DNA of 10,608 bases, from the NCBI GenBank assembly GCA_902473545.1, contig CABRSG010000055.1, positions 1-10,608 of the forward strand, in the 5' to 3' direction. The translations under genes and the position numbers were made by a program. The stretch is from an uncultured Lachnospiraceae bacterium (GTDB lineage Bacteria; Bacillota; Clostridia; Lachnospirales; Lachnospiraceae). Below, one piece after another: positions 1 through 6,463 of this stretch; within the stretch, counting starts at the first letter, position 1; every line of letters begins with the position of its first letter. The notes beneath the pieces are model-generated. The model saw nothing but the letters and a program-made list of their open reading frames with translations. It did no database searches and was not told the DNA's origin.

Positions 1-179
1 TCGTTGGGGGACTTATAAATGGGGGACAGCCACAGCACATCCACCCCCAGGTTTCTGAGGTAATCCAGCTTCTCAATGATTCCCCTAAGGTCGCCGATGC
101 CGTCCCCATTGCTGTCCTTAAAGCTTCTGGGATAGATCTGGTAGACGACGCTCTCCTTCCACCATGCGCGTTCAGTCAT
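1..179 (-). CDS. Oligo-1,6-glucosidase / alpha-glucosidase (GH13), N-terminal part only
   Basis: Only the first 59 codons are inside the window; the gene continues past base 1. The product opens with WWKESVVYQIYPRSF (residues 6-20), the standard first strand of oligo-1,6-glucosidase, trehalose-6-phosphate hydrolase and related GH13 enzymes. DSNGDGIGDL (22-31) follows, the calcium-binding loop of that group, and then LGVDVLWLSPIY (44-55), the second strand. These enzymes are cytoplasmic and release glucose from the non-reducing end of short alpha-glucosides. The ATG start is 16 bases after the stop of the amylosucrase-like gene and has a clear ribosome site (GGAAGGAGA, about 8 bases away), so the two are almost certainly co-transcribed. 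GH13 membership is secure. Choice among alpha-glucosidase, isomaltase, sucrase and trehalose-6-phosphate hydrolase needs the missing catalytic region; linkage to an amylosucrase-like gene favours an alpha-glucosidase acting on sucrose, isomalto- or malto-oligosaccharides. Confidence 0.93.
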   Translation of the reverse strand, partial: MTERAWWKESVVYQIYPRSFKDSNGDGIGDLRGIIEKLDYLRNLGVDVLWLSPIYKSPN

Positions 180-195
180 CTTTCACGTCTCCTTC

Positions 196-1983
196 CTATG
201 CCAGCCAGAGGAACTCGTACGGCCCCAGCATGATTCTGTTATGGTATGTGCGGATCGGCCGCCCCTGAAGCAGATCGGCCATCTCGCCCGGCAGTCCGAA
301 CCAGTCGAAGGTGGAGGCATCCACCCACTGCACCTGGTCGGAGAAATTGGCGAGAACCATCATCCGGCTGCCTTTGTGAAAGCCGAACACGGCCTTGTTG
401 CCGGTGTCCACCGGGGTGGATTTAAGGTCGGAGCGGAACAGGTCGCTGGACTTTCTGATCTCGATCATCCGGCGGATGCCGCTGAAAATAACGCCCTGCA
501 CCGTGGCCAGGTCCTTCCGCTTTGCAGCCGCATCCCAGTCCATGGGACCGCGGTGGAGCCAGCGGGAATCATGGGCGATGGCCGGATCCTTTTTATAATT
601 CCAGTTGTTGAGCTGTCCCAGCTCGTCGCCGCTGTAGAGCAGCGGGATTCCCGTATAGGAAATAATCATCGCGTGCAGCAGCAGGATGCGCTTAATGGCC
701 ATCTCAATTTTATAGAAATGCTTTTCCCCAAGCGCCTGCTCCAGCCCGCACATGGAAGCCAGGGTTCCGCTGTTTCTGGCGTCCAGCGTCACCGGGTTGA
801 ACTCGTAGAGCTCGCCGGTGGAAACGCTTCCCGGATATCTGCCCTCCATGAACTCGATCATAAACTGCTTGTGCTTCAAGGGATCCATCCCCAGCTCCCG
901 CAGAATATCCTCCTCGAATCCCCAGCCGATGTCGTCGTGACAGCGGGCGTAGTCGTCGGGCACGCCGTAGTCGATGGAGAGGGACCTCTCCATGAGACGC
1001 ACGTCCTTCGTGGCCAGGCTGTTCCAGAGAAGCACCATCATGGATGCGTTATACATGACGTTGCACTCCTTGTCGCTCCTGGTGCCGAAATACCTGACGA
1101 TCTCCTTCGGCTCCACGATGGCCTCGCCCAGGAAAATCACCGACGGGCACACATCGTCCGCGATCATCTTCATCATCTTTAAGAGCGTGTGCACCTGGGG
1201 CAGGTTCATGCTGGTGGTTCCCAGCTCCTTCCACATATAGGGGATGGCGTCAAGACGGAAAATGTCCACGCCCTTGTTGGCCAGGGTTAAAAGCACCTCC
1301 ACCACCTTGTTGAACACCTGGGGATTTTTGTAGTTTAAATCCCACTGGAACTCGTAGAAGCGGGTCATCACATACTTTTTGATATCGTCATAGTATGTAA
1401 AGTTCCCCGGCGCCACCTCCGGAAAGATCTGGGTCAGCGTCTTCTCGTACTGGTCGGGAATGCTGCGGTCGTCGAACATGTAGTACATGTCCCTGTAGTC
1501 CGGGTCCCCCTCCCGGCAGCGTCTGGCCCACTCGTGCTCCTTGGCCGTGTGGTTCAGCACGAAGTCGATGCAGGTGCGGATGCCCTTTTTCTTCAAAAGA
1601 CCCATGACCCGCTCGAACTGCTTCATGTCCCCCAGTTTCTCCTCGATGGAGAGGTAGTCGGCCACAGCATAGCCGCCGTCGTTGTTCCCCTCGCGGGATT
1701 TTAAAAGGGGCATGAAGTGGACGTAGGTCACGCCCAGTTCCGCCAGATAATCGATTCTCTTCTCAAACTCGTAGAGGTCGCGGCTGAATTTGTCCACGTA
1801 GAGCATGATGCCCACCATCTTCTCGGAGATGTACCAGCCGTTTCCCCCTTTGTCGGCTTTCTTGAGCGCCGCCGGGCGCTCCTTTTTCGCCTTCGCTATA
1901 ATATCCTCCAGCTGGCCGTAACGATAATTTGTGATATCGTTGTCGCCATATAATTCTCTGTAATACTCACGCAAGTCTTTCAT
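196..1983 (-). CDS. Amylosucrase-like glucosyltransferase/hydrolase (GH13 subfamily 4)
   Basis: This 595-residue protein resembles Neisseria amylosucrase along its length. That enzyme splits sucrose and adds the glucose to an alpha-1,4-glucan, releasing fructose. Visible GH13 regions are DFVLNH (140-145), GVDIFRLDAI (238-247) with nucleophile D245 and R243, FLGEAIV (284-290) with acid/base E287, and CHDDIGW (348-354) with H349 and D350. DGGYAV (102-107) and HDSRW (471-475) match the segments that in Neisseria amylosucrase carry the Asp-Arg salt bridge closing the sucrose pocket; here D102 and R474 (comparison from memory). No signal peptide is present, so it acts in the cytoplasm. The N-terminal domain is about 40 residues shorter than in Neisseria. 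The ATG has AGAGG seven bases upstream and lies 36 bases after the LacI gene. Sucrose hydrolase or trehalulose-type activity within the same subfamily cannot be excluded. Confidence 0.9.
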   Translation of the reverse strand: MKDLREYYRELYGDNDITNYRYGQLEDIIAKAKKERPAALKKADKGGNGWYISEKMVGIMLYVDKFSRDLYEFEKRIDYLAELGVTYVHFMPLLKSREGNNDGGYAVADYLSIEEKLGDMKQFERVMGLLKKKGIRTCIDFVLNHTAKEHEWARRCREGDPDYRDMYYMFDDRSIPDQYEKTLTQIFPEVAPGNFTYYDDIKKYVMTRFYEFQWDLNYKNPQVFNKVVEVLLTLANKGVDIFRLDAIPYMWKELGTTSMNLPQVHTLLKMMKMIADDVCPSVIFLGEAIVEPKEIVRYFGTRSDKECNVMYNASMMVLLWNSLATKDVRLMERSLSIDYGVPDDYARCHDDIGWGFEEDILRELGMDPLKHKQFMIEFMEGRYPGSVSTGELYEFNPVTLDARNSGTLASMCGLEQALGEKHFYKIEMAIKRILLLHAMIISYTGIPLLYSGDELGQLNNWNYKKDPAIAHDSRWLHRGPMDWDAAAKRKDLATVQGVIFSGIRRMIEIRKSSDLFRSDLKSTPVDTGNKAVFGFHKGSRMMVLANFSDQVQWVDASTFDWFGLPGEMADLLQGRPIRTYHNRIMLGPYEFLWLA

Positions 1984-2019
1984 CTATCTACCTCTGCCAT
2001 TTTCTGAAACATAGAGAGT

Positions 2020-2997
2020 CTACGCAGTCTCCCTCTTCACCAGCCGCACGGGAAGAACCGTCCTGCTGGGGACCAGCTCCCCCTGGCTGCTCTTCACAAT
2101 CAGGTCGATGGACGTGTCCGCCATCTCTTTAATGGGCTGCCGGATGGTGGTGATCCTGGGAGTCGTGAGGGACGCGATATTCACGTCGTCGAAGCCCACC
2201 AGCTTAAGCTTTTCCGGAATGGAAATCCCAAGCTTCGCGCAGATCTGTATCACCTGGGCCGCGATCACGTCGCTGCTGGCAAACACGCCGTCGGTCTCCG
2301 GGTGAGCCAAGAGCGCCTGCTCGATGTAATCGTGGTACTCCATGGCGTAATACTGATCCGATCTTCCCTTCGCCACGACGCAGTCCACGCCGTGCTCCCT
2401 GCAGGTCTCCGCAAACGCCCGCTCGCGGTCGTCCGCCGGCATGTCTTCCTTCTCGATGCCGCCGAAGTCCAGCAGGTGCCTGCAGCCCAGGGAGATCAGA
2501 TGCTCCGCCGCCAGCACGCCGCCGCTGTAGTTGTCGCATTCGATGCCGGCAGTGCCCGCATCCAGAAAACGCTCAATTGTAATCAGCGGAAATCCGAGAT
2601 TTTTGAATTTCTCCGTGCTGAAGGAACCGCTGCACAGGATCACTCCCGCCACCCGGTTGCTCTTGCACGCCTCTATGTATTCCTCCTCTTTTTCCTCCTT
2701 TTCTTTGGAATTGAAAAGAAGTATCCGGTACTGACTGTTATACGCCGCCTGCTCCAGATTGCTGATCACCTTTGAGAAAAACGGATGAACAATGTGCGGA
2801 ACGATCACGCCGATGGTATTGCTTTTCTGCTTGGAAAGCGAACGCGCCATCTCGTTCGGCTGATAATTCAGCCTCTTCATCACATCGTATACCTTTTCTC
2901 TTGTCTGCCCGCTGATATACCCCCTGTTGTTGAGCACTCTTGACACGGTGCCGACGGTCAGCCCCGCCTCCCGCGCAACATCCTTTAAAGTCGCCAC
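2020..2997 (-). CDS. LacI-family transcriptional regulator
   Basis: This is a 325-residue sugar-responsive repressor of usual LacI length. The N-terminus, VATLKDVAREAGLTVGTVSR (1-20), is the helix-turn-helix. The hinge helix follows (YQPNEMARSL, about 45-54), then a periplasmic-binding-protein-like sensor core starting at NTIGVIVPH and ending near TTIRQP. I chose the GTG at 2995-2997: it gives the canonical family start and has AGAAGGTGA just upstream. An in-frame ATG at 3037-3039 would add 14 residues, but it sits in the spacer of a strong promoter and would not be transcribed from it. The gene leads a unit with the amylosucrase-like and alpha-glucosidase genes, so it probably represses that unit and itself, with a sugar as inducer. 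The effector cannot be read from the sequence. Confidence 0.93.
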   Translation of the reverse strand: MATLKDVAREAGLTVGTVSRVLNNRGYISGQTREKVYDVMKRLNYQPNEMARSLSKQKSNTIGVIVPHIVHPFFSKVISNLEQAAYNSQYRILLFNSKEKEEKEEEYIEACKSNRVAGVILCSGSFSTEKFKNLGFPLITIERFLDAGTAGIECDNYSGGVLAAEHLISLGCRHLLDFGGIEKEDMPADDRERAFAETCREHGVDCVVAKGRSDQYYAMEYHDYIEQALLAHPETDGVFASSDVIAAQVIQICAKLGISIPEKLKLVGFDDVNIASLTTPRITTIRQPIKEMADTSIDLIVKSSQGELVPSRTVLPVRLVKRETA

Positions 2998-3023
2998 TGT
3001 TTCACCTTCTCTGTCGTTTTCTT

Positions 3024-3077
3024 TCCTTAAATATACCATTTTTCCGACAATGTGTCAACCGCTAAACATATTAAGGA
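3024..3077. repeat. Inverted repeat flanking the lacI promoter (possible operator pair)
   Basis: Plus-strand TCCTTAAATAT (3024-3034) and ATATTAAGGA (3068-3077) are inverted copies differing by one A. They lie on either side of the core promoter, the inner one overlapping the -10 box. Separated half-sites around a promoter fit autoregulation, but the motif is AT-rich and could be chance. Confidence 0.25.
3030..3058 (-). promoter_or_regulatory. Sigma-A promoter of the lacI-amylosucrase unit
   Basis: On the minus strand TTGACA (3053-3058) and TATATT (3030-3035) are separated by exactly 17 bases, a near-perfect vegetative promoter. Transcription would start near 3023, giving a leader of about 25 bases that carries the ribosome site and leads to the GTG start at 2997. 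An 11-base palindrome, GACA-ATG-TGTC on the plus strand (3046-3056), overlaps the -35 box and could be a repressor site. Confidence 0.82.
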
Positions 3078-3118
3078 CAGCCTGCCCATAACAGCCCTGT
3101 CAAGCCGCTCTGTTAAGA

Positions 3119-3808
3119 CTACTCTTCCGGCACCGGCTCCATCAGGCGCATACCCAGCGCGCTCGTAACAGGCAGGGAAAATATAATGGTTCGCGCCTTG
3201 CTCTCCAGCCCCGCTTCGTCCATAATCGCCCGCATCACGCTGTTTTTATAGACGCTTTTCACCACAATAAGCACGATTTCCTTTTCCTCCGCCAGAGATA
3301 CGCCGAGGAACTTCTTTGCACCCTCCATTCCGGTTCCCTTGGCGTGAACCACGGTTCCGCCGCCCGCGCCCGCACCGCGCGCCGCATCCATGACAAGCTC
3401 CGTGTACCCCTGGTTTGAAATGGCAATCAGAAGTTCGTATTTTGTATCCTTCAAGCTGCTCTCCTCCCCCTTCACAAAATTCTGGCGCTCCGTCAGAAAC
3501 CGGAGCTGTTTTTCCCCTCCGATGCTGCTCACCGGGATGATAAAGACAATTCCCGTACCGGGCACTTCAATATTCAGCTTCTCGCGCAGCCCCTTTTTTA
3601 CATCACCCCAGGTTTCACGCGTAACCAACGAAATCAACACTACCTTTGTCGATTCCTCCAGACCAAAATAATCCAGGATCTCACCGGCGGCGGTTCCCCG
3701 CGCCATCATCCACATTATCACGCTGATGCCCTGCTGCCCGTAGAACTCCGAAATTTTCTTCACCTTATATTTATTTAAAACAGATACCATCATATACAGT
3801 TCGCTCAT
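3119..3808 (-). CDS. Tandem PII-like signalling protein, partner of DUF1538
   Basis: This 229-residue soluble protein contains two PII-like ferredoxin-fold halves in one chain. The first spans about residues 4-97 and the second about 123-220. The halves echo each other: ARGTA (36-40) and AKGTG (156-160) end the second strand, and GIVFIIPVSSIG (86-97) matches RTIIFSLPVTSALG (206-219). Known PII proteins are trimers of single domains that bind ATP/ADP and control transporters or enzymes. The segment where the long T-loop should be is very short (MEGAKKFLG, 161-169) and has no tyrosine for uridylylation. I chose the ATG at 3806-3808 (GGAGG five bases upstream); an ATG at 3832 would add eight residues. 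It lies 80 bases downstream of the DUF1538 gene and is probably co-transcribed, suggesting it regulates that membrane protein. The ligand is unknown. Confidence 0.82.
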   Translation of the reverse strand: MSELYMMVSVLNKYKVKKISEFYGQQGISVIMWMMARGTAAGEILDYFGLEESTKVVLISLVTRETWGDVKKGLREKLNIEVPGTGIVFIIPVSSIGGEKQLRFLTERQNFVKGEESSLKDTKYELLIAISNQGYTELVMDAARGAGAGGGTVVHAKGTGMEGAKKFLGVSLAEEKEIVLIVVKSVYKNSVMRAIMDEAGLESKARTIIFSLPVTSALGMRLMEPVPEE

Positions 3809-3831
3809 ATTTTCCTCCCACGCCCGGCACA

Positions 3832-3885
3832 CATCCGGCAGCTTCCTTCACACCGGATGCCATACTCACACAGCTTTCGTCTGTG
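3832..3885 (-). other. Two RNA hairpins between the DUF1538 and PII-like genes
   Basis: The 80-base gap holds two perfect inverted repeats: CACAG/CTGTG with a 7-base loop (3869-3885) and CATCCGG/CCGGATG with a 14-base loop (3832-3859). Neither is followed by a T-run, so they are unlikely to be rho-independent terminators. They may set the relative expression or stability of the two messages. The second hairpin also buries the alternative upstream ATG of the PII-like gene, supporting the start at 3808. Confidence 0.4.
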
Positions 3886-3888
3886 CCG

Positions 3889-5397
3889 TTACAGTTCGAT
3901 AATCGCATCGTCGTCCAGCTCTCCCGTCTCTGCGATCTCCGGCTGTTTCGCTGTAAGGTGTGAGAACAGTCCGAGGAGCTGGATGGTAATCGGCGGCGTC
4001 ATCGCTACCATCGCCACTACGCCAAAAGCGTCCGTGACAAGATTTCCGCCAAGCGCAATGCAGGCGCCCTGCGCCAGCGGCAGCAGAAAGGTAGCTGTCA
4101 TCGGTCCCGACGCCACGCCGCCGGAGTCAAATGCTATCGCCGTGTAGATTTTCGGAACAAAAAAGGAAATCCCCAGCGCGATCGCATATCCCGGAATCAC
4201 AAACCACAAAATGGAAATACCGGTAAGCACACGTATCATGGCAATCCCGACGGATACCGACACCCCAATGGAAAGAGCGGTTCCCATTGTCCCCGCCGAA
4301 ATCATGCCGTCCGTAATCTCCTCCACCTGCTTATTCAGCACGTAGACCGCCGGCTCGGCGCGCACGATAAAGAAGCCAATCAGCATACCGATCGGCACCA
4401 GGATCCAGGGATGATTCAGGCTCGCCAGCACCTGCCCCAGATAATTTCCGGCAGGCATAAAGCCCACATTCGCTCCCGTGAGAAACAGCACCAGCCCGAT
4501 ATATGTATAGACAAGCCCGACAAGAATCCTCACCAGATTTTTCTTTGACAGCTTCAGAAACAGAATCTGGAAAATTCCGAAGAATACCACGATCGGCAGC
4601 ACCGACAGGGCAATCTCCCGGAAATATTCCGGAAAGCCCTCGCCGAACAGCGCCCACAGCTCCTTCGAATCCGCAATTTCCGGGATTTCCTGCAGCGCAT
4701 AAGCGCCCTCCTGCGGATGATAAATCATGCCAAGCAGCAGCACCGCAATAATCGGTCCCACCGAGCAGAGCGAAACCAGACCAAAGCTGTCGTCCGCCGC
4801 ATGGCGGTCACTCCGGATGGAAGCGATGCCGACGCCGAGCGCCATGATAAAGGGCACGGTCATCGGTCCCGTCGTCACACCGCCGGAGTCAAATGCAATG
4901 CTCTGGAAGCTCTCCGGCACAAAAAATACCAGCACGAAAACCATCAGATATAACACAATCAGCATCCGCAGAATTGCCGCCACAAGTAGCAGTCCGACAC
5001 CGCACGCCACCGCTATAATCAGCACCATATTCGGCACCGACGGCACCTGCTGCGCAAGCACCTGCAGATCCGGCTCCGATATGGTAATGACAAAGCCGAG
5101 CAGGAATGCGATCACAACAACCATCCCCAGCTTCTGCGTCTTTGCCATACACACACCCATACGTTCACCCATCGGCGACATGGCAAGCTCCGCACCAAGC
5201 GTAAAAAACATCATCCCGATAATGACCAGAATAGAACCTATTAAAAAACAAAGGAGAATGCTTGGGGAAACCGGCGTAATAGTAAACGACAGTATCAGCA
5301 CGATTGCAACAATCGGCATAACCGCCTGCAGCGCTTCCTTCAGCTTCTCCTTTAATTTTTCCTTTAGCTTTTCTCTCGTACCCGGTGTATACAGCAA
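3889..5397 (-). CDS. DUF1538 family multi-pass membrane protein
   Basis: This 502-residue polytopic membrane protein has two homologous halves. Matching motifs are ITISEPDLQVLAQQV (104-118) with IVRAEPAVYVLNKQV (344-358), AFDSGGVTTGPMT (168-180) with AFDSGGVASGPMT (422-434), and DSFGLVSL (203-210) with DAFGVVAM (456-463). About a dozen hydrophobic segments follow a short amphipathic N-terminus. The duplicated acidic and glycine-rich motifs within membrane segments look like a transport pathway with internal pseudo-symmetry; transport is inferred, since DUF1538 has no function known to me. The start is TTG at 5395-5397 with a strong GGGGAGGA site eight bases upstream. The C-terminus is short and acidic (ELDDDAIIEL). 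A promoter lies just upstream and the tandem PII-like gene just downstream, so the two probably form a regulated unit. Confidence 0.87.
   Translation of the reverse strand: MLYTPGTREKLKEKLKEKLKEALQAVMPIVAIVLILSFTITPVSPSILLCFLIGSILVIIGMMFFTLGAELAMSPMGERMGVCMAKTQKLGMVVVIAFLLGFVITISEPDLQVLAQQVPSVPNMVLIIAVACGVGLLLVAAILRMLIVLYLMVFVLVFFVPESFQSIAFDSGGVTTGPMTVPFIMALGVGIASIRSDRHAADDSFGLVSLCSVGPIIAVLLLGMIYHPQEGAYALQEIPEIADSKELWALFGEGFPEYFREIALSVLPIVVFFGIFQILFLKLSKKNLVRILVGLVYTYIGLVLFLTGANVGFMPAGNYLGQVLASLNHPWILVPIGMLIGFFIVRAEPAVYVLNKQVEEITDGMISAGTMGTALSIGVSVSVGIAMIRVLTGISILWFVIPGYAIALGISFFVPKIYTAIAFDSGGVASGPMTATFLLPLAQGACIALGGNLVTDAFGVVAMVAMTPPITIQLLGLFSHLTAKQPEIAETGELDDDAIIEL
5335..5370 (-). repeat. 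Three tandem 12-base units encoding (KLKE)3
   Basis: Codons 10-21 of the DUF1538 gene are three near-identical 12-base units (AAGCTAAAGGAA, AAATTAAAGGAG, AAGCTGAAGGAA) coding KLKE three times. They form a charged amphipathic helix before the first membrane segment. Differences at third positions show the copies are not brand new. Confidence 0.75.
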
Positions 5398-5435
5398 TCG
5401 GCACTTCCTCCCCGCACAAATCTTTATACCATCCC

Positions 5436-5464
5436 AGTATACCGGAAAACTTTTTTCAAGACAA
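5436..5464 (-). promoter_or_regulatory. Sigma-A promoter of the DUF1538-PII unit
   Basis: On the minus strand TTGTCT (5459-5464) and TATACT (5436-5441) are separated by 17 bases. The predicted start near 5429 leaves a leader of about 30 bases containing the GGGGAGGA ribosome site for the TTG start at 5397. This separates the DUF1538 unit from the upstream glycan genes. Confidence 0.7.
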
Positions 5465-5477
5465 GCGTTATCCCCAT

Positions 5478-5496
5478 AAAAAAAGTATTAACTTTT
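5478..5496 (-). terminator. Weak AT-rich terminator-like hairpin after the TraX gene
   Basis: Read on the minus strand, AAAAGT-TAAT-ACTTTT (5481-5496) forms a six-pair stem and continues into TTT, eleven bases after the TraX stop. Its place between that stop and the DUF1538 promoter fits a terminator, but the stem has a single G-C pair and would be inefficient. Confidence 0.4.
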
Positions 5497-5507
5497 CTGT
5501 GCAGACG

Positions 5508-6284
5508 CTATAGGAGCAGATTCGCGATCAGTCCCAGTACGAGCAGGTGCAGCGGATAAAAGGCGTAGAATACGTATTTGGAGAATTTGTCTTTGCGCAC
5601 GCCGTTGTAGCACCAGATAGGATAGAAAGAGAGCGGTCCGGTGACATACAAAAGGCTCACGATCGCGCCGAGTATCATTTTCAGCACGTTTTTCGTGTAG
5701 AAAATATAGAAGATCGCCACAAGCAGCACCATGCAGAGTCCATACGCCGAACGGAACAACGTCACCCAGGCGACCGCGCACAGCACGATGAGCGCCTGCA
5801 GGAATCCGCCCGCCGCGCCGCCTTTCTCTTTTCCCATGCGCAGGAAGTAGAGCATCAGCAGGCAGATGCACATTGTCACCAGCGCATTCTGGGACGACCA
5901 GTCGATGACCTTCTGGCTGACAGCGTAGTCGTAGGGTATCTCACTGAGCAGCGCAAAGATGACCATGCCAAGCAAATAATTGCGATAGCTGGAGGTATTT
6001 AAAAAGCCCTCCACCAGCAGAAACGCAAACACCGGCACCGCCAGTCCTCCTATAAGCTGCAGGACGGAGCCGACGCCTGCCTGCGTCATCAGCGCGGAGT
6101 CCGCCGCCATCGCCTGCGACAGCTCCTCCTGCGTATAGCTGCCCAGATGAATGATTCCGTTCTGCACGATCGTGATCCCGATCGTCTGCAGCAGCATTGC
6201 CGCGCAGGCAAACATTTTCAGCCCAAAGGACGTTATCTCCGGCGTCTTCCAGACTACGTTTCTTCTTCCTGTCATACCAGCCAT
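5508..6284 (-). CDS. TraX-family membrane protein
   Basis: This is an integral membrane protein of about 258 residues with roughly seven hydrophobic segments. Family signatures are AVPVFAFLLVEGF (82-94), ALLSEIPYDYA (111-121), and the C-terminal YPIWCYNGVR (221-230) with FYAFYPLHLL (239-248). TraX acetylates F-pilin in conjugative plasmids; chromosomal Firmicute homologues are mostly uncharacterised and may acylate surface molecules. The usual Asp-His after the first membrane helix (typically IDHIG) reads LLQTIG here, and that loop is unusually long. I favour the ATG at 6282-6284, preceded by AAAGGAG; a TTG at 6434 in the same frame would add 50 hydrophilic residues but has a poorly spaced ribosome site. 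With the longer start the gene begins 29 bases after the GH53 stop, so it is probably in the same operon. Confidence 0.82.
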   Translation of the reverse strand: MAGMTGRRNVVWKTPEITSFGLKMFACAAMLLQTIGITIVQNGIIHLGSYTQEELSQAMAADSALMTQAGVGSVLQLIGGLAVPVFAFLLVEGFLNTSSYRNYLLGMVIFALLSEIPYDYAVSQKVIDWSSQNALVTMCICLLMLYFLRMGKEKGGAAGGFLQALIVLCAVAWVTLFRSAYGLCMVLLVAIFYIFYTKNVLKMILGAIVSLLYVTGPLSFYPIWCYNGVRKDKFSKYVFYAFYPLHLLVLGLIANLLL

Positions 6285-6463
6285 TTCCTGTTCTTCTCCT
6301 TTCCCGTTCTGCCCGGCAGCATTTCCCTTTTGCCGCCGAACGCTTTCTTCCGTTTTGTTTTCCGTGCGAAAGCCTGCACTTTCGTCCGTTTTTCCTGTGA
6401 AAACCGGCAGGCGCTCCGTCTGCTTTTCGCTCAAATTCCGGCAGACTGCCTTCCGCTCTCCTT

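Noticed and set aside
241..1182. Long plus-strand open frame (313 codons) opposite the amylosucrase-like gene
   Set aside because: The opposite strand encodes a full GH13 enzyme with all catalytic motifs. The plus-strand product is His/Val/Ala-rich with no recognisable domain, typical of an antisense shadow in GC-rich coding DNA.
3062..3118. Terminator after the PII-like gene
   Set aside because: Weak inverted repeats (TAACAG/CTGTTA and GACAG/CTGTC) are present but short, with long loops and no T-run; not enough to call a terminator.
4727..5479. Plus-strand open frame opposite the DUF1538 gene
   Set aside because: It is Ser/Thr/Ile-rich low-complexity antisense of a membrane protein with clear duplicated motifs; no ribosome site or domain.
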